64,000 nt of DNA from the NCBI GenBank assembly GCA_046263195.1, contig JBHELG010000039.1, positions 1-64,000 on the forward strand, given 5' to 3'. The position numbers and the translations under genes were made by a program. The notes beneath the pieces were generated by a model that was given only the letters and a program-made list of their open reading frames with translations, was not told the origin of the DNA and made no database searches. The stretch is from JBHELG01 sp046263195. Lineage in GTDB: Bacteria > Actinomycetota > Nitriliruptoria > Nitriliruptorales > JAHWKO01. This document shows positions 16,773 through 25,083 of this stretch, one piece after another. Each line of letters starts with the position of its first letter. The first letter of the stretch is position 1.

Positions 16773-19700
16773 CTACTTGAGCTGGAAGGCAACCGGGTAA
16801 GGGTTGCCATCGCTGAGCGTGATCGTCACTCGGTAGCACTTGCCAGCCTGCTTCGGGCTCTGCCAGTTGTAGACGAACTGGTTCGCCGAGCTGTCGTAGC
16901 GCAGGCTGGTCCCACCCGTCGCATATTCGTCGAGGGGGTCGGAAGCACCACCCGTGCAGCTCACGACGGCCGAGAGGGTCGTCTTGACGATGGCAAGGTC
17001 AGAGATGTAACCGTCCTTCTGGTTGGAGACCTGCCACTTCATGGGGGCGGTGGATCCGGCCTTCATGCCGTTGAGCGAGCTGCGGTCGACCGGTGCGGAG
17101 AAGCCGATGAAGTCGAAGCTGACCCTCACCTTGAAGCTCCTGCCGGCCCCGGTGTTGCCCGCCTTGTCCGTGGCCGAGCAGCTGACGATCGTTTCGCCGG
17201 GGGCGAAGGTCGTGCCCGACGCCGGAGAGCAGGTCGGAATGATGTCGCCGTCGACGAGGTCGCTCGCCGTCGCCGAATAGAACACCGTGGCGCCGCTGGC
17301 AGAGGTCGCCATGGCCGCGAGCGACCCGGGAACGTTGACAGCCGGAGCGGTCGTGTCTACCACCGTGACCTTGAAGCTCTTCGACGCTTCGTTGCCCTTG
17401 CTGTCCGACGCCCGGCAGGTCACCTCGGTCGTACCCAGAGGGAAGGTGGATCCCGAACCGGGGAGGCAGGCGGGGATGACGTCGCCGTCGACGAGGTCGT
17501 TCGCTGACGCCGAGTAGTTCACTCTTGCGCCGTCCGCCGAGGTCGCTTCGATCTTCTGGTCGGCCGGGACCACGATGGCAGGCGCCGTCGTGTCGATGAC
17601 CGTGATCGTGAAGCTACTGGCAGCCTCGTTGCCCGCCCGGTCGACGGCGGAGCACGTCACCGCGCTGTCGCCGATGTGGAACGTGTTCCCAGAGGCAGGG
17701 GTGCAGCTGACCTCGATGGCACCCTCGACGAGGTCCACCGCTGAAGCGGAGTAGCTCGCGGCAGCCCCGTCGGGCCCGGCCGCCTCGACCGCGAAGTCAG
17801 CGGGAACGGTGACCTCGGGGGCCGTCGTGTCGACGACCTTGATCACGAAAGCGCTGTAGCCGGTGTTGCCTGCGGCGTCCCTTGCCGAGCAGGTGACCAT
17901 GTTGTCGCCGAGGACGAAGGTGTCGCCGGAGCTGCGGTCGCAGGAGACCGTCACGGCCCCGTCGACCACGTCCGTGGCGGACGTGCCCGTCCACGTGGCC
18001 TTGGCTCCGTCGGGCCCCGTCGCTTCGAGAATCTGGTCGGCGGGCACGATCACGTGGGGGGCGGTCTCGTCCTGGACGCTGATGGTGAAGGCGTTCGTAC
18101 CTTCGTTGCCCGCAGCATCCTGGGATGAGCACGTCACCTTCGTCGTCCCGAGGGGAAATGTGTCTCCTGCTTTGGCGTCGCAGTTGGCCGGGAGCAGCCC
18201 GTCGACCACGTCGAGGGCCGAAACCCCGCTCCAGGAGACGTTGGCTCCATCCGCCGAAGTCGCTTCGGCTTCGATGTTGTCCGGCACGCTCACCTCCGGT
18301 GGCGTCGTGTCCACGACCTCGACCGTGAAACTCATCTCAGCGGCGTTGCCCCGCAGATCCCCGGTCGAGCATGTCACGATGTTGTGGCCGAGGGAGAAGG
18401 TCGATCCTGAGGCAGGAGAGCACACGACCGGGCGGGAGCCGTCGACGATGTCGAGGGCGCTCGGCGGGGTGTAGCTGGCTCGGGCGCCCCCGGGGCCGGT
18501 GGCCTCGATGACCTGGTCACCGGGCAGATCTGTCAACAGGGGAGGCGTCGTGTCGGACACGGTTATCTTGAAGCTGCCCGAGGCGTTGTTGCCCGTGTTG
18601 TCGCTGGCCGAGCAGTTGACCGTGGTCGTTGCGATCTCGAAGGTTCCCCCCGAGGTTGGCGTGCACTCCACCGGGACGTTGCCGTCGACGAGGTCGCTGG
18701 CAGAGGCGGCAAAGGTGATGTCCGCCCCGGCCGTCTTCGTCGCCTCCTCAGTGATGTCCAGAGGCAGCGTGAGGGCGGGCGCCGTCGTGTCCTTGACCGT
18801 CACCTTGAAGCTGTTGTTGGCCCGGTTGCCCTTTGCGTCGATCGCGGAGCAACTCACCGTCGTGTCACCGACTGCGAAGCTGGAACCGGACGGGTAGTCG
18901 CAGACGACATCACGGTCGCCGCTGACCAGGTCGAAGGCATTCGCGCTGTAGACGACGGCGGTCTCAGGGCCTTCAGCCTCGGTGTCGACGTCAGCGGGCA
19001 GGGTGAGCGTCGGCGGGGTCGTGTCCTGCACGCTCACGTTAAAGCCTCCATCTGCCCTGTTGCCGGCCTTGTCGCTGGCCGAGCAGTTCACCGGCGTGTC
19101 ACCGAGGACGAAGGTGGAGCCCGATGACGGGGCGCAGGTGGGGGTGAGGGCGCCGTCGACGGAGTCGTTCGCGCTTGCGGTCCACGTCACCGCGGCACCC
19201 TGCGACCCCGTCGCTTCGGCGACCCGGTTGGAGGGAAGCGCGAGGATCGGGCTGGTCGTGTCCTGAACCATCACGTTGAACTGGCCAACCGCCCTGTTGC
19301 CGGCGACATCGGTCGCCGAGCAGTGGACGATGGTCGGTCCCAGCGGGAAGGTCGAGTCCGACGCCGGCGAGCAGTTCCAACTCGGGGCGGAATCGACGGC
19401 GTCGCTTGCGCTCGCCGTGTAGGCGACGGGCGCGCCGGAGGGGCCGGTGGCGTCTGCGGTGATGTCGCCCGGGAGCGTGAGCGTCGGAGCGGTGGAGTCG
19501 ACGATCGAGTAGACGGCCGAGGCGAAACCCTCGAGGCCCCCCGCGTCCTTGTAGGAGCAGGATGCGGTCTGGTTCCCCAGGCCGTAGTTGGAGAGACCAC
19601 CCGAGATTGCGCTGAGGGTCGCGGGGAAGGTCTTGGCGCCGTCCTCCTTGTCGTCGACGTTGCAGAAGGCTACGGGCACCGAGCCCTTCTCGTAGCTCGC

Positions 19701-20198
19701 GCCGTGGACGACGCCCGAGATGGAAAGGGTGGGCGCCGTGTTGCGCCTCACGACCTTGAGGATGAAGGTCGCCTTACTCGTGTCGTACGCGCCGCTGTCA
19801 TCGTCGACGCTCACACTGATCGAGTAGTTGCCCGGAGTCGCCGACGACAGGGTGACCGCCTGGGCGACAGTATCCCCGCAGTCCTTGAACTCGAGGCGGT
19901 CGGGAGGTGACTTCGTCACCCCAGCAGGAACGATCACCGTTACTTTTGCAGGCGATTTCCCCGTCGCGTCGCAGCCGTTGAATCCTCCGGCCTTGTCGTT
20001 GTCGATGTGGTAGCTGATCGTCGTCGACCCCGACCCCGAGGCCGGCAGCGCGATGGTGTCGCTGCCGCCCGCCACGACGTTGGTCCTCACCACGTCCGCG
20101 TAGGCGGGCAGCATCGTGGCCAGCACACCAAGGACGACCAGGGCATTGAGTACCCTGGCGATGGAGCGGCCGGTCTTTCCGGTCTGAATCCGTCGCAT
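16773..20198 (-). CDS. Secreted multi-HYR-repeat protein with C-terminal PxKF/PxKW-like domain
   Basis: A 1141-residue exported protein. Residues 1-34 form a Sec signal peptide (basic start, ALVVLGVLATML core, cleavage after AYA). Residues 35-233 are a two-part beta-rich region. From about 234 to 1030 there are ten tandem HYR (hyalin repeat) units of roughly 79 residues, each starting DTTAP-like, passing DLVDG and ending in a VTCSA-DKAGN-SFKVTV pattern with paired Cys. The last 110 residues resemble the actinobacterial PxKF domain (GFSAPVDRSSLNGMKAG, APMKW). HYR units are Ig-like and linked to adhesion. ATG 20198 has GGGAAGC before it. The frame continues upstream antisense to the regulator gene; that part is not coding. 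Confidence 0.9.
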   Translation of the reverse strand: MRRIQTGKTGRSIARVLNALVVLGVLATMLPAYADVVRTNVVAGGSDTIALPASGSGSTTISYHIDNDKAGGFNGCDATGKSPAKVTVIVPAGVTKSPPDRLEFKDCGDTVAQAVTLSSATPGNYSISVSVDDDSGAYDTSKATFILKVVRRNTAPTLSISGVVHGASYEKGSVPVAFCNVDDKEDGAKTFPATLSAISGGLSNYGLGNQTASCSYKDAGGLEGFASAVYSIVDSTAPTLTLPGDITADATGPSGAPVAYTASASDAVDSAPSWNCSPASDSTFPLGPTIVHCSATDVAGNRAVGQFNVMVQDTTSPILALPSNRVAEATGSQGAAVTWTASANDSVDGALTPTCAPSSGSTFVLGDTPVNCSASDKAGNRADGGFNVSVQDTTPPTLTLPADVDTEAEGPETAVVYSANAFDLVSGDRDVVCDYPSGSSFAVGDTTVSCSAIDAKGNRANNSFKVTVKDTTAPALTLPLDITEEATKTAGADITFAASASDLVDGNVPVECTPTSGGTFEIATTTVNCSASDNTGNNASGSFKITVSDTTPPLLTDLPGDQVIEATGPGGARASYTPPSALDIVDGSRPVVCSPASGSTFSLGHNIVTCSTGDLRGNAAEMSFTVEVVDTTPPEVSVPDNIEAEATSADGANVSWSGVSALDVVDGLLPANCDAKAGDTFPLGTTKVTCSSQDAAGNEGTNAFTISVQDETAPHVIVPADQILEATGPDGAKATWTGTSATDVVDGAVTVSCDRSSGDTFVLGDNMVTCSARDAAGNTGYSAFVIKVVDTTAPEVTVPADFAVEAAGPDGAAASYSASAVDLVEGAIEVSCTPASGNTFHIGDSAVTCSAVDRAGNEAASSFTITVIDTTAPAIVVPADQKIEATSADGARVNYSASANDLVDGDVIPACLPGSGSTFPLGTTEVTCRASDSKGNEASKSFKVTVVDTTAPAVNVPGSLAAMATSASGATVFYSATASDLVDGDIIPTCSPASGTTFAPGETIVSCSATDKAGNTGAGRSFKVRVSFDFIGFSAPVDRSSLNGMKAGSTAPMKWQVSNQKDGYISDLAIVKTTLSAVVSCTGGASDPLDEYATGGTSLRYDSSANQFVYNWQSPKQAGKCYRVTITLSDGNPYPVAFQLK

Positions 20199-20340
20199 GA
20201 AATGCTTCCCAATCCTCGCGCGGACTCTCGGCCCGCTGGTCTTCTTTTGCGCCGGTTCCGCGGTTCTCCCCAGCACCGGCCCCGCTCTGGTCCCGTCGGA
20301 CCAGCTGGTTCTCGCGCTGATACTGAAATCGGCCGGCCAG

Positions 20341-20378
20341 CTGAGAGAACCCTGAGTAGATGCTGAGAAGACCCTTAG
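20341..20378. promoter_or_regulatory. OmpR-type operator: four CTGAG direct repeats at 11-bp spacing
   Basis: CTGAG occurs at 20341, 20352 and 20363 and CTTAG at 20374, exactly one helical turn apart. Direct repeats with 11-bp period are the usual binding layout of OmpR/PhoB-family dimers, and such a regulator is encoded 170 bases away. The array lies 143-180 bases before the HYR start codon and 166-203 before the regulator start codon. A related array is at 23018-23056. Confidence 0.6.
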
Positions 20379-20531
20379 TGTGGCCGAGAGGATCTGGGTA
20401 AGTGGTCGAGGACGCTGAGATACCCGAGCGTGGGACACGGGCCGGGCCGGGGGGAGCCGGTGAGGCAAGGACAGGTGTCCCGGAAAGGGACCTGAGGCTC
20501 CTTCAGGCGCCCAAATCGCCCGCTGCGCCGT

Positions 20532-20537
20532 TATCCT
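20532..20537 (+). promoter_or_regulatory. -10 element for a leaderless regulator mRNA
   Basis: TATCCT (pattern TANNNT) ends six bases before the A of the ATG at 20544, and no SD-like purine run precedes that ATG. This is the typical layout of leaderless actinobacterial transcripts, with transcription starting at the start codon. Confidence 0.5.
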
Positions 20538-20543
20538 CTCCCC

Positions 20544-21218
20544 ATGATCACCTCCGCTCCACGGGTACTCGTCGTCGAGGACGACGCGGCCGTGCGCGAC
20601 ACGGTGACGCTCGCGCTCGAGCAGCAGGGCTTCGAGGTCCGCGCCGTGTCTGACGGGCTCGCGGTCGAGCAGGCGGTTCGCGATTTCCGCCCCGACCTCG
20701 CGGTCCTCGATGTGCGGCTGCCGGTCGGACCGAGCGGCCTCGGTGTCGCCCGGAACCTGCGGACGCTGACCGACGCCCCGATCATCTTCCTCACCGCTGC
20801 TGACGCGGTCGAAGACCGCCTGGCAGGATTCAGAGCCGGCGGTGACGACTACCTGGCGAAGCCCTTCGCCGTCGAGGAGTTGCTCGCGCGGATACGGGCT
20901 CTGCTGCGCCGCTCCGGGCGCATGGCGGCCCGATGGCAGGTCGGCGACGTCGTCGTCGACGAGGATGCCCGCACCGTGACCCGCGCAGGACAGCGCATCG
21001 ACCTCACCCGCACCGAGTTCGATCTGCTCGTCGCGCTCGGGTCGAAACCGGGGCGGGTACTGTCCAAGAGCCAGTTGCTCACAGGGGTGTGGGGTTTCGA
21101 GGAGTACGACCCCAACCTCGTCGAGGTATACGTGAGCACCCTGCGGCGCAAGCTCGAGCAACATGGGACGCGTCTCATCAACACCGTCCGCGGGGTCGGC
21201 TACGTCCTCGAGCCATGA
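20544..21218 (+). CDS. OmpR/PhoB-family response regulator
   Basis: 224 residues: receiver domain 1-120 with acid pocket EDD near 12-14, phospho-acceptor Asp56 in DLAVLDVRLP, Thr in FLTAAD and Lys in DDYLAKPF; then a winged-helix DNA-binding domain (LTRTEFDLLVALGSKPG, VYVSTLRRKLE, INTVRGVGYVLEP). All key residues are kept. The stop overlaps the kinase start (ATGA), so the two are one operon. Target genes are unknown; the CTGAG arrays and the HYR gene are natural candidates. Confidence 0.95.
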   Translation: MITSAPRVLVVEDDAAVRDTVTLALEQQGFEVRAVSDGLAVEQAVRDFRPDLAVLDVRLPVGPSGLGVARNLRTLTDAPIIFLTAADAVEDRLAGFRAGGDDYLAKPFAVEELLARIRALLRRSGRMAARWQVGDVVVDEDARTVTRAGQRIDLTRTEFDLLVALGSKPGRVLSKSQLLTGVWGFEEYDPNLVEVYVSTLRRKLEQHGTRLINTVRGVGYVLEP

Positions 21219-22612
21219 GGATGCGTACCCCGCCGTTGCGGCGACGCGTCACGCTGTCCGCGTTGGCGGTCGTCGCCGTTCTGCTGCTCACGTTCGACGC
21301 GTTCGTCTACCTCAGCCTGCGCCACAGTCTCGAGCAGTCGCTGAGCGACCTGCTGGCGACCCGCGCACAGCTGGCACGCGAACTCGGTGCGACGGTTCCA
21401 CGGGTAGTCCTCGCACCCCGGCTCGGGGCTCTTGCCGTGCCCGCGACCGTGCTTACCCCTGATGGGCAGCGGTTCGAGGCCGAACCGGCCACCCCCCGCC
21501 TGGGACCCGACCAGCCCCCCACACCGTTGGCTCACCCGCGGATATCGACTCTCGTGACCCTCGACGACGGCACACAGATAGAGGTCTTCGCCACCCGGGC
21601 CGGCGTCGAGACGACCCTCCGCCGTCTGCTGGTGACGGTCCTGAGCGGCACAGCCGCCGCCCTCGCGCTCGCCTACCTGCTGCTCCGCGCCGTCACCTCC
21701 CGGGCTCTCGCACCTCTCGCCCAGGTAGCCGCAACCGCGCAACGTACGAGCGCGGAGCGGACCGGAGAGCGGCTCAGGCCCGAGCGGAGCGACACCGACC
21801 TCGGCCGCATGGCGGTCGCCTTCGACGAGATGCTCGACCGGCTGGAGGACGCGCTCGAACGCTCACAGCAGGCCGAAGAACGCAGCCGGCGGTTCCTCGC
21901 CGACGCTGCCCACCAGTTGCGCACGCCGCTAGCCGGGATCCGCGGGTCCGTCGAGCTTCTCCTCGGCGAGACAGACCCCGAGAGCCGTGACCGGCTGCTG
22001 GCCCACGCCGTACGCGAGACGGCTCGCATCAGCCGGCTCATCACGAACCTGCTGCACATGGCCCACCTCGACCAGGGCCGGCCGATGCTGCGCGCCGCGA
22101 CCGACCTCTCGGCTTTGTGCCGGCACGAGGTCGAGCGGGCTGCGGCGCTCGCGCCCCATCTCGAGGTCGATCTGAAGCTCGACGACCCGCCACCCCCCGC
22201 GGTTGAGCTCGACGCCGACGAAGTGAGCGAGGCGATTGCGAACCTCCTCGACAACGCCCGCCGCTATGCGACTACCCGCGTCATCCTCGGCGTCGAGCGA
22301 CACGACACCGTTGTCGTCGTCCGCGTCTGGGATGACGGACCCGGAGTGACCGCCGGCGAGGAGGAGCGCGTATTCGCACGCTTCGCCAGCCTCGATCCCT
22401 ACGGCGGGGCGGGGCTGGGTCTGCCGATCGCCCGGGAGGTGGCGCGGGCTCACGGTGGGGACCTCACCTACGAGGACGGGGCGTTCGTTCTCAGGCTGCC
22501 GATGACTCCGCAGCCGCAGCCAAGAGCGGGTGTGGAGACGCCAGGCAAGGCTTGGGACGACCAGGTGGCGCCGTCAGGCCGGCGACAGCCTGCAGCGCGC
22601 GATCGCCTCTAG
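21215..22612 (+). CDS. Sensor histidine kinase
   Basis: 465 residues. A first membrane segment (VVAVLLLTFDAFVYLSL, about 16-32), an extracytoplasmic sensor of about 100 residues, a second membrane segment (GTAAALALAYLLL), a HAMP linker, the phospho-acceptor motif FLADAAHQLRTPLAGIRG, and ATPase boxes N (NLLDNA), G1 (DDGPGV) and G2 (GAGLGLPIA). ATG 21215 overlaps the regulator stop. The last 13 codons overlap tail-to-tail the minus-strand receiver gene. The signal sensed is not evident. Confidence 0.93.
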   Translation: MRMRTPPLRRRVTLSALAVVAVLLLTFDAFVYLSLRHSLEQSLSDLLATRAQLARELGATVPRVVLAPRLGALAVPATVLTPDGQRFEAEPATPRLGPDQPPTPLAHPRISTLVTLDDGTQIEVFATRAGVETTLRRLLVTVLSGTAAALALAYLLLRAVTSRALAPLAQVAATAQRTSAERTGERLRPERSDTDLGRMAVAFDEMLDRLEDALERSQQAEERSRRFLADAAHQLRTPLAGIRGSVELLLGETDPESRDRLLAHAVRETARISRLITNLLHMAHLDQGRPMLRAATDLSALCRHEVERAAALAPHLEVDLKLDDPPPPAVELDADEVSEAIANLLDNARRYATTRVILGVERHDTVVVVRVWDDGPGVTAGEEERVFARFASLDPYGGAGLGLPIAREVARAHGGDLTYEDGAFVLRLPMTPQPQPRAGVETPGKAWDDQVAPSGRRQPAARDRL

Positions 22613-22984
22613 CTCGACCGCGAGGCCCAACATGTCGCTCTCGACAACGACGGCATGCGCGCCGGCGTCGAGGGCGGCGGCGATGAGCGTGTCCAAGGGT
22701 GACATCCCGATGACGAGACAGCCTGGTGCCTCGGCCTGGAGGGTCGCGATGAGGCGCAGCCCGAGGGTGCCGAGAAGCGCCAGGTGGATGACGGCGACAT
22801 GAGGGCGGACTTCACCGGCCAGCCGGACGGCCTCGGAACCCCGGTCCGTCTCGGCGACGACTTCAAATCCGGCGCGTTCGAGGGTGGTGGCGACGACGCG
22901 GCGCATCCCCGCGTCGTCTTGGCACACAAGCGCGCGGAGCGTTGGGGCCAGTCGGCCGACCTCGAGCCCGGTTTGCGACATCAC
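22574..22984 (-). CDS. Stand-alone receiver-like protein lacking the phospho-acceptor Asp
   Basis: 136 residues with the receiver fold pattern: LRALVCQDDAGMRRVVATTLERAGF (shown in parts: CQDD acid pocket near 21-24), a helix, then PHVAVIHLALLGTLG where the usual phosphorylated Asp is His67, then CLVIGMSP in place of the Thr loop, and AVVVES where the conserved Lys should be. It is therefore a pseudo-receiver, unlikely to be phosphorylated in the normal way. The GTG at 22984 or ATG at 22981 follows GAAGGGAAG. CTGAG repeats lie directly upstream. Its 3' end overlaps the kinase gene on the other strand. Confidence 0.75.
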   Translation of the reverse strand: MMSQTGLEVGRLAPTLRALVCQDDAGMRRVVATTLERAGFEVVAETDRGSEAVRLAGEVRPHVAVIHLALLGTLGLRLIATLQAEAPGCLVIGMSPLDTLIAAALDAGAHAVVVESDMLGLAVELEAIARCRLSPA

Positions 22985-23017
22985 TTCCCTTCTTCAAGCT
23001 GAGGATGACAGGCGAAC

Positions 23018-23056
23018 CTGAGAGGGGCCTGAATTCACGGCTGAGAATCCGCTGAG
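23018..23056. promoter_or_regulatory. Second CTGAG direct-repeat array (OmpR-type operator)
   Basis: CTGAG at 23018, CTGAA at 23029, CTGAG at 23041 and CTGAG at 23052 (spacings 11, 12, 11), with a further CTGAG at 22999. The array sits 34-72 bases upstream of the pseudo-receiver gene and is in the same orientation relative to that gene as the first array is to the HYR gene, which suggests both belong to one regulon. Confidence 0.5.
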
Positions 23057-23115
23057 CTTGGCGCCACGGGCGTCACGGCGGGGCGGCAGGTGCGGTTCAC
23101 GGGGCCGCGCCAGAC

Positions 23116-23739
23116 TCAGGGGATGGGTACCCCCCAGATGGGAAACCAGCGGGTGAGGTCCTGCTCGATCTGAAGCTCGCCCCCGAGCGCCCCACGAATG
23201 CGAAGCTCGAGCTCGTTGTCGCGCCGCTCACCTTCGCGCGGCACGAAGGGATAGAACGTCCCGCGCTTGTAGAGGTAGACGAGGTGGGCGACGCGCCCCG
23301 GATCTGTCCCGCCCGCGGTCTTGGCAAGGCCAGGACCGCTTTCGCGCCCCAGCTCGTCTGTGAATGCGAACACGGAAGCGAGCAGCTGGGGGCCGAAGCC
23401 CCGCTCCTCGAGGGTGGCGTTCACGAGGTGCACGGTCGTGACGAGATCTTCGAGGTCGGGGTCGCGCACGATGATCCAGTGATAGCCATAGGAGTCCTGG
23501 TCCTGGGCAAGCTCGGACCCGGACTCTTTCGCGCTCACCGTCAGGAGTTCGGCTATCTCTTGTCTGGTCTCCTCGAAGACCTGGCCCGAGGCGGGGCGAA
23601 AGCAGACTCCGGCGGCGCCGGCCTGCCGCAGCCCGAGCTCCGCCTCGAGGCCGACCGCGGCGCTCGGCAGTGCGAACAGGGCGTCGAGGTTCGCCTGCTT
23701 GCGCTTCGTACGTCCGAGGAGGACGTCGAGGAACCTCAC
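23116..23739 (-). CDS. pspAB: PspA-associated protein PspAB
   Basis: 207-residue soluble partner of the actinobacterial PspA envelope-stress system. The family pattern is clear: FLDVLLGRTK, NLDALFALPSAAVGLEAELGL, GVCFRPASG, DSYGYHWIIVRD, HLVNATLEERGFGPQLL, then LVYLYKRGTFYPF and the ending LTRWFPIWG. Between DELGRESG and VAHLVYLYK about 14 residues (PGLAKTAGGTDPGR) are extra and come from a short palindromic element. The GTG at 23739 overlaps the htpX stop (GTGA), with GAGG just before it; the frame is open farther upstream but overlaps htpX. Confidence 0.9.
   Translation of the reverse strand: MRFLDVLLGRTKRKQANLDALFALPSAAVGLEAELGLRQAGAAGVCFRPASGQVFEETRQEIAELLTVSAKESGSELAQDQDSYGYHWIIVRDPDLEDLVTTVHLVNATLEERGFGPQLLASVFAFTDELGRESGPGLAKTAGGTDPGRVAHLVYLYKRGTFYPFVPREGERRDNELELRIRGALGGELQIEQDLTRWFPIWGVPIP
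23301..23345 (-). repeat. Short palindromic element inside pspAB
   Basis: Arms GCGGTCTTGG (23315-23324) and CCAGGACCGC (23330-23339) with a 5-base loop; the minus strand then reads GGCGGGACAGATCC, identical to the flank of the short copy in ribBA. The peptide encoded, KTAGGTDPGR, is also identical. Confidence 0.85.
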
Positions 23740-24656
23740 CTCGGCCGCCCCAGCTGGCGCTCGAGGGCCGCGAGCTGCTCGAGTCGGCGTTCCAGGCTTG
23801 GGTGGCTCGAGAAAAGCGACGACAGGCTGAACCCCGCCGAGATGGCCGGGGCGAAGAAGAACGCATTGAGGGGTTCGGCGGCGCGCAGGTCCCGGGTCGG
23901 AATGGCTCCCATCTCTCCGGTGACCTTGACGAGGGCGGCTGCCAGCGTGGCGGGCGCCCCGGTCAGGATTGCCCCCGAGCGGTCCGCGGACAGCTCCCGG
24001 TAGCGCGACAGCGCTCGGGTCAACAGGAAGCTCACCGCGTAGACCACCGCGGAGACGAGCAGGATGACGAGGAAGGCGGCGGCGCCCGAGTCCTCGTCGT
24101 CGTCGCCCATCCCGAACCCGCCCCACATGCCCATGTGCAGGCCGAAGCGGGTGATGAGGCCGGCGAGCACGCCGAGGAAGCTCGCGATGGTCATGACGGC
24201 GACGTCACGATGGGCGACGTGAGCCAACTCGTGGGCCAGCACGGCCTCGAGTTCGGGCAGTTCGAGGCGGTGCATGATCCCCGTCGTGACACACACGACG
24301 GCCACCCGGGGGTTGCGTCCCGTGGCGAAGGCGTTGGGAAGGTCGAGGTCGGCGACGGCGACCCGTGGCTTGGGCATGTCAGCGAGGGCGCAGAGGCGGT
24401 CGACGACGCCGTGGAGCTCGGGGGCTTCTTCCGCGCTGACCTCGCGCGCCCCGAGGCTCGCGAGCGCGATGCGGTCGGAGAACCAATACTGGGCGAACAA
24501 GAATCCCGCGGCTATGAGCACGACGAAGATGGTTGGCAGCCCCACCGCGATGAGCACGCCCATGAAAGCCACATAGAGCAGGCCCAGCAGGAACATGGTC
24601 CAAAGCATGCGGGCCGCCAGGCCCGTGTCGTGGGGATAGCGCGTCCGCATGTTCAA
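23736..24656 (-). CDS. htpX: HtpX-type membrane zinc metalloprotease
   Basis: 306-residue M48 peptidase for quality control of membrane proteins. Two hydrophobic segments near 17-56 (MFLLGLLYVAFMGVLIAV, FVVLIAAGFLFAQYWF), catalytic HELAHVAHRD, further membrane segments around 160-215, and the third zinc ligand in RYRELSADR. The TTG at 24656 is favoured because GGGAGG lies seven bases before it; the ATG two codons on is the alternative. That SD lies in a repeat element that separates htpX from pspAA. Confidence 0.93.
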   Translation of the reverse strand: MNMRTRYPHDTGLAARMLWTMFLLGLLYVAFMGVLIAVGLPTIFVVLIAAGFLFAQYWFSDRIALASLGAREVSAEEAPELHGVVDRLCALADMPKPRVAVADLDLPNAFATGRNPRVAVVCVTTGIMHRLELPELEAVLAHELAHVAHRDVAVMTIASFLGVLAGLITRFGLHMGMWGGFGMGDDDEDSGAAAFLVILLVSAVVYAVSFLLTRALSRYRELSADRSGAILTGAPATLAAALVKVTGEMGAIPTRDLRAAEPLNAFFFAPAISAGFSLSSLFSSHPSLERRLEQLAALERQLGRPR

Positions 24657-24660
24657 CTAG

Positions 24661-24790
24661 GTCCCTCCCGCCTCTGTCGCGGTCTGGCATATTCCCGGCC
24701 CGCCGGGCCTTCGGCCCTTCCCCGCAGACCCAAGACCGCCACTACGACCTCTTCCCCGAATCGGTCCCTCCCGCCTCCGTCGTACCACTG
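24661..24790. repeat. Composite palindromic repeat between pspAA and htpX
   Basis: Starts GTCCCTCCCGCCTCTGTCG, has the arm CGCGGTCTGG, the centre CCCGCCGGGCCTTCGGCCC, the arm CCAAGACCGC (24730-24739), then ACTACGACCTCTTCCCC, and closes with a second GTCCCTCCCGCCTCCGTCG. Parts match the coding-region copies (arms and centre) and the noncoding copies at 31.7 and 53.6 kb (ACTACGACCTC). It fills nearly the whole 148-base gap. Confidence 0.8.
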
Positions 24791-24804
24791 AGGACGTCCC
24801 ACCC

Positions 24805-25083
24805 TCATCCCGGAATCAGCCCCTCCTCACCGAGCAGCTCCCGCACCTCGGCAAGCGTCGCGTCGCGGGGCGGCAGGACGAGATCGGAGGGCCCGAGGTG
24901 ATCGGGGGGCAGCGGGCGGCCGACGTCGAGGATGCGGTCGTGAAGGGCCACGAGCGCCTGCCGGAAGGTGTCCTCATCGCCTGAACCCACCGCGGAGACG
25001 AGCTCGTCGTCAAGCTCGTTGAGATGGTCGAAGGCCTCCTCGGAGACCTCGAACTGTCCTTCCCCCATGATACGCAGAATCAT
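24805..25083 (-). CDS. pspAA: PspA-associated protein PspAA
   Basis: 92 residues, starting MILRIMGEGQFEVSEEAFDH and continuing LNELDDELVSAVGSGDEDTFRQAL, the standard PspAA pattern. It is a small companion of PspA in actinobacterial envelope-stress response. The ATG at 25083 overlaps the pspA stop (ATGA). Confidence 0.92.
   Translation of the reverse strand: MILRIMGEGQFEVSEEAFDHLNELDDELVSAVGSGDEDTFRQALVALHDRILDVGRPLPPDHLGPSDLVLPPRDATLAEVRELLGEEGLIPG

Larger units (their letters stand above)
20199..20543. other. Divergent intergenic region between HYR gene and response regulator
   Basis: 345 bases holding the control signals of two divergent genes: the HYR gene ribosome binding site, a four-copy 11-bp direct repeat array (20341-20378) and a leaderless-type promoter abutting the regulator ATG. 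A short inverted repeat CCTGA-GGCTCCT-TCAGG lies near 20490-20507. No gene seen. Confidence 0.6.

Noticed and set aside
20199..21164. Upstream continuation of the HYR frame, which would give a 1463-residue protein
   Set aside because: That part is antisense to the response regulator, and the signal peptide with its SD places the start at 20198.
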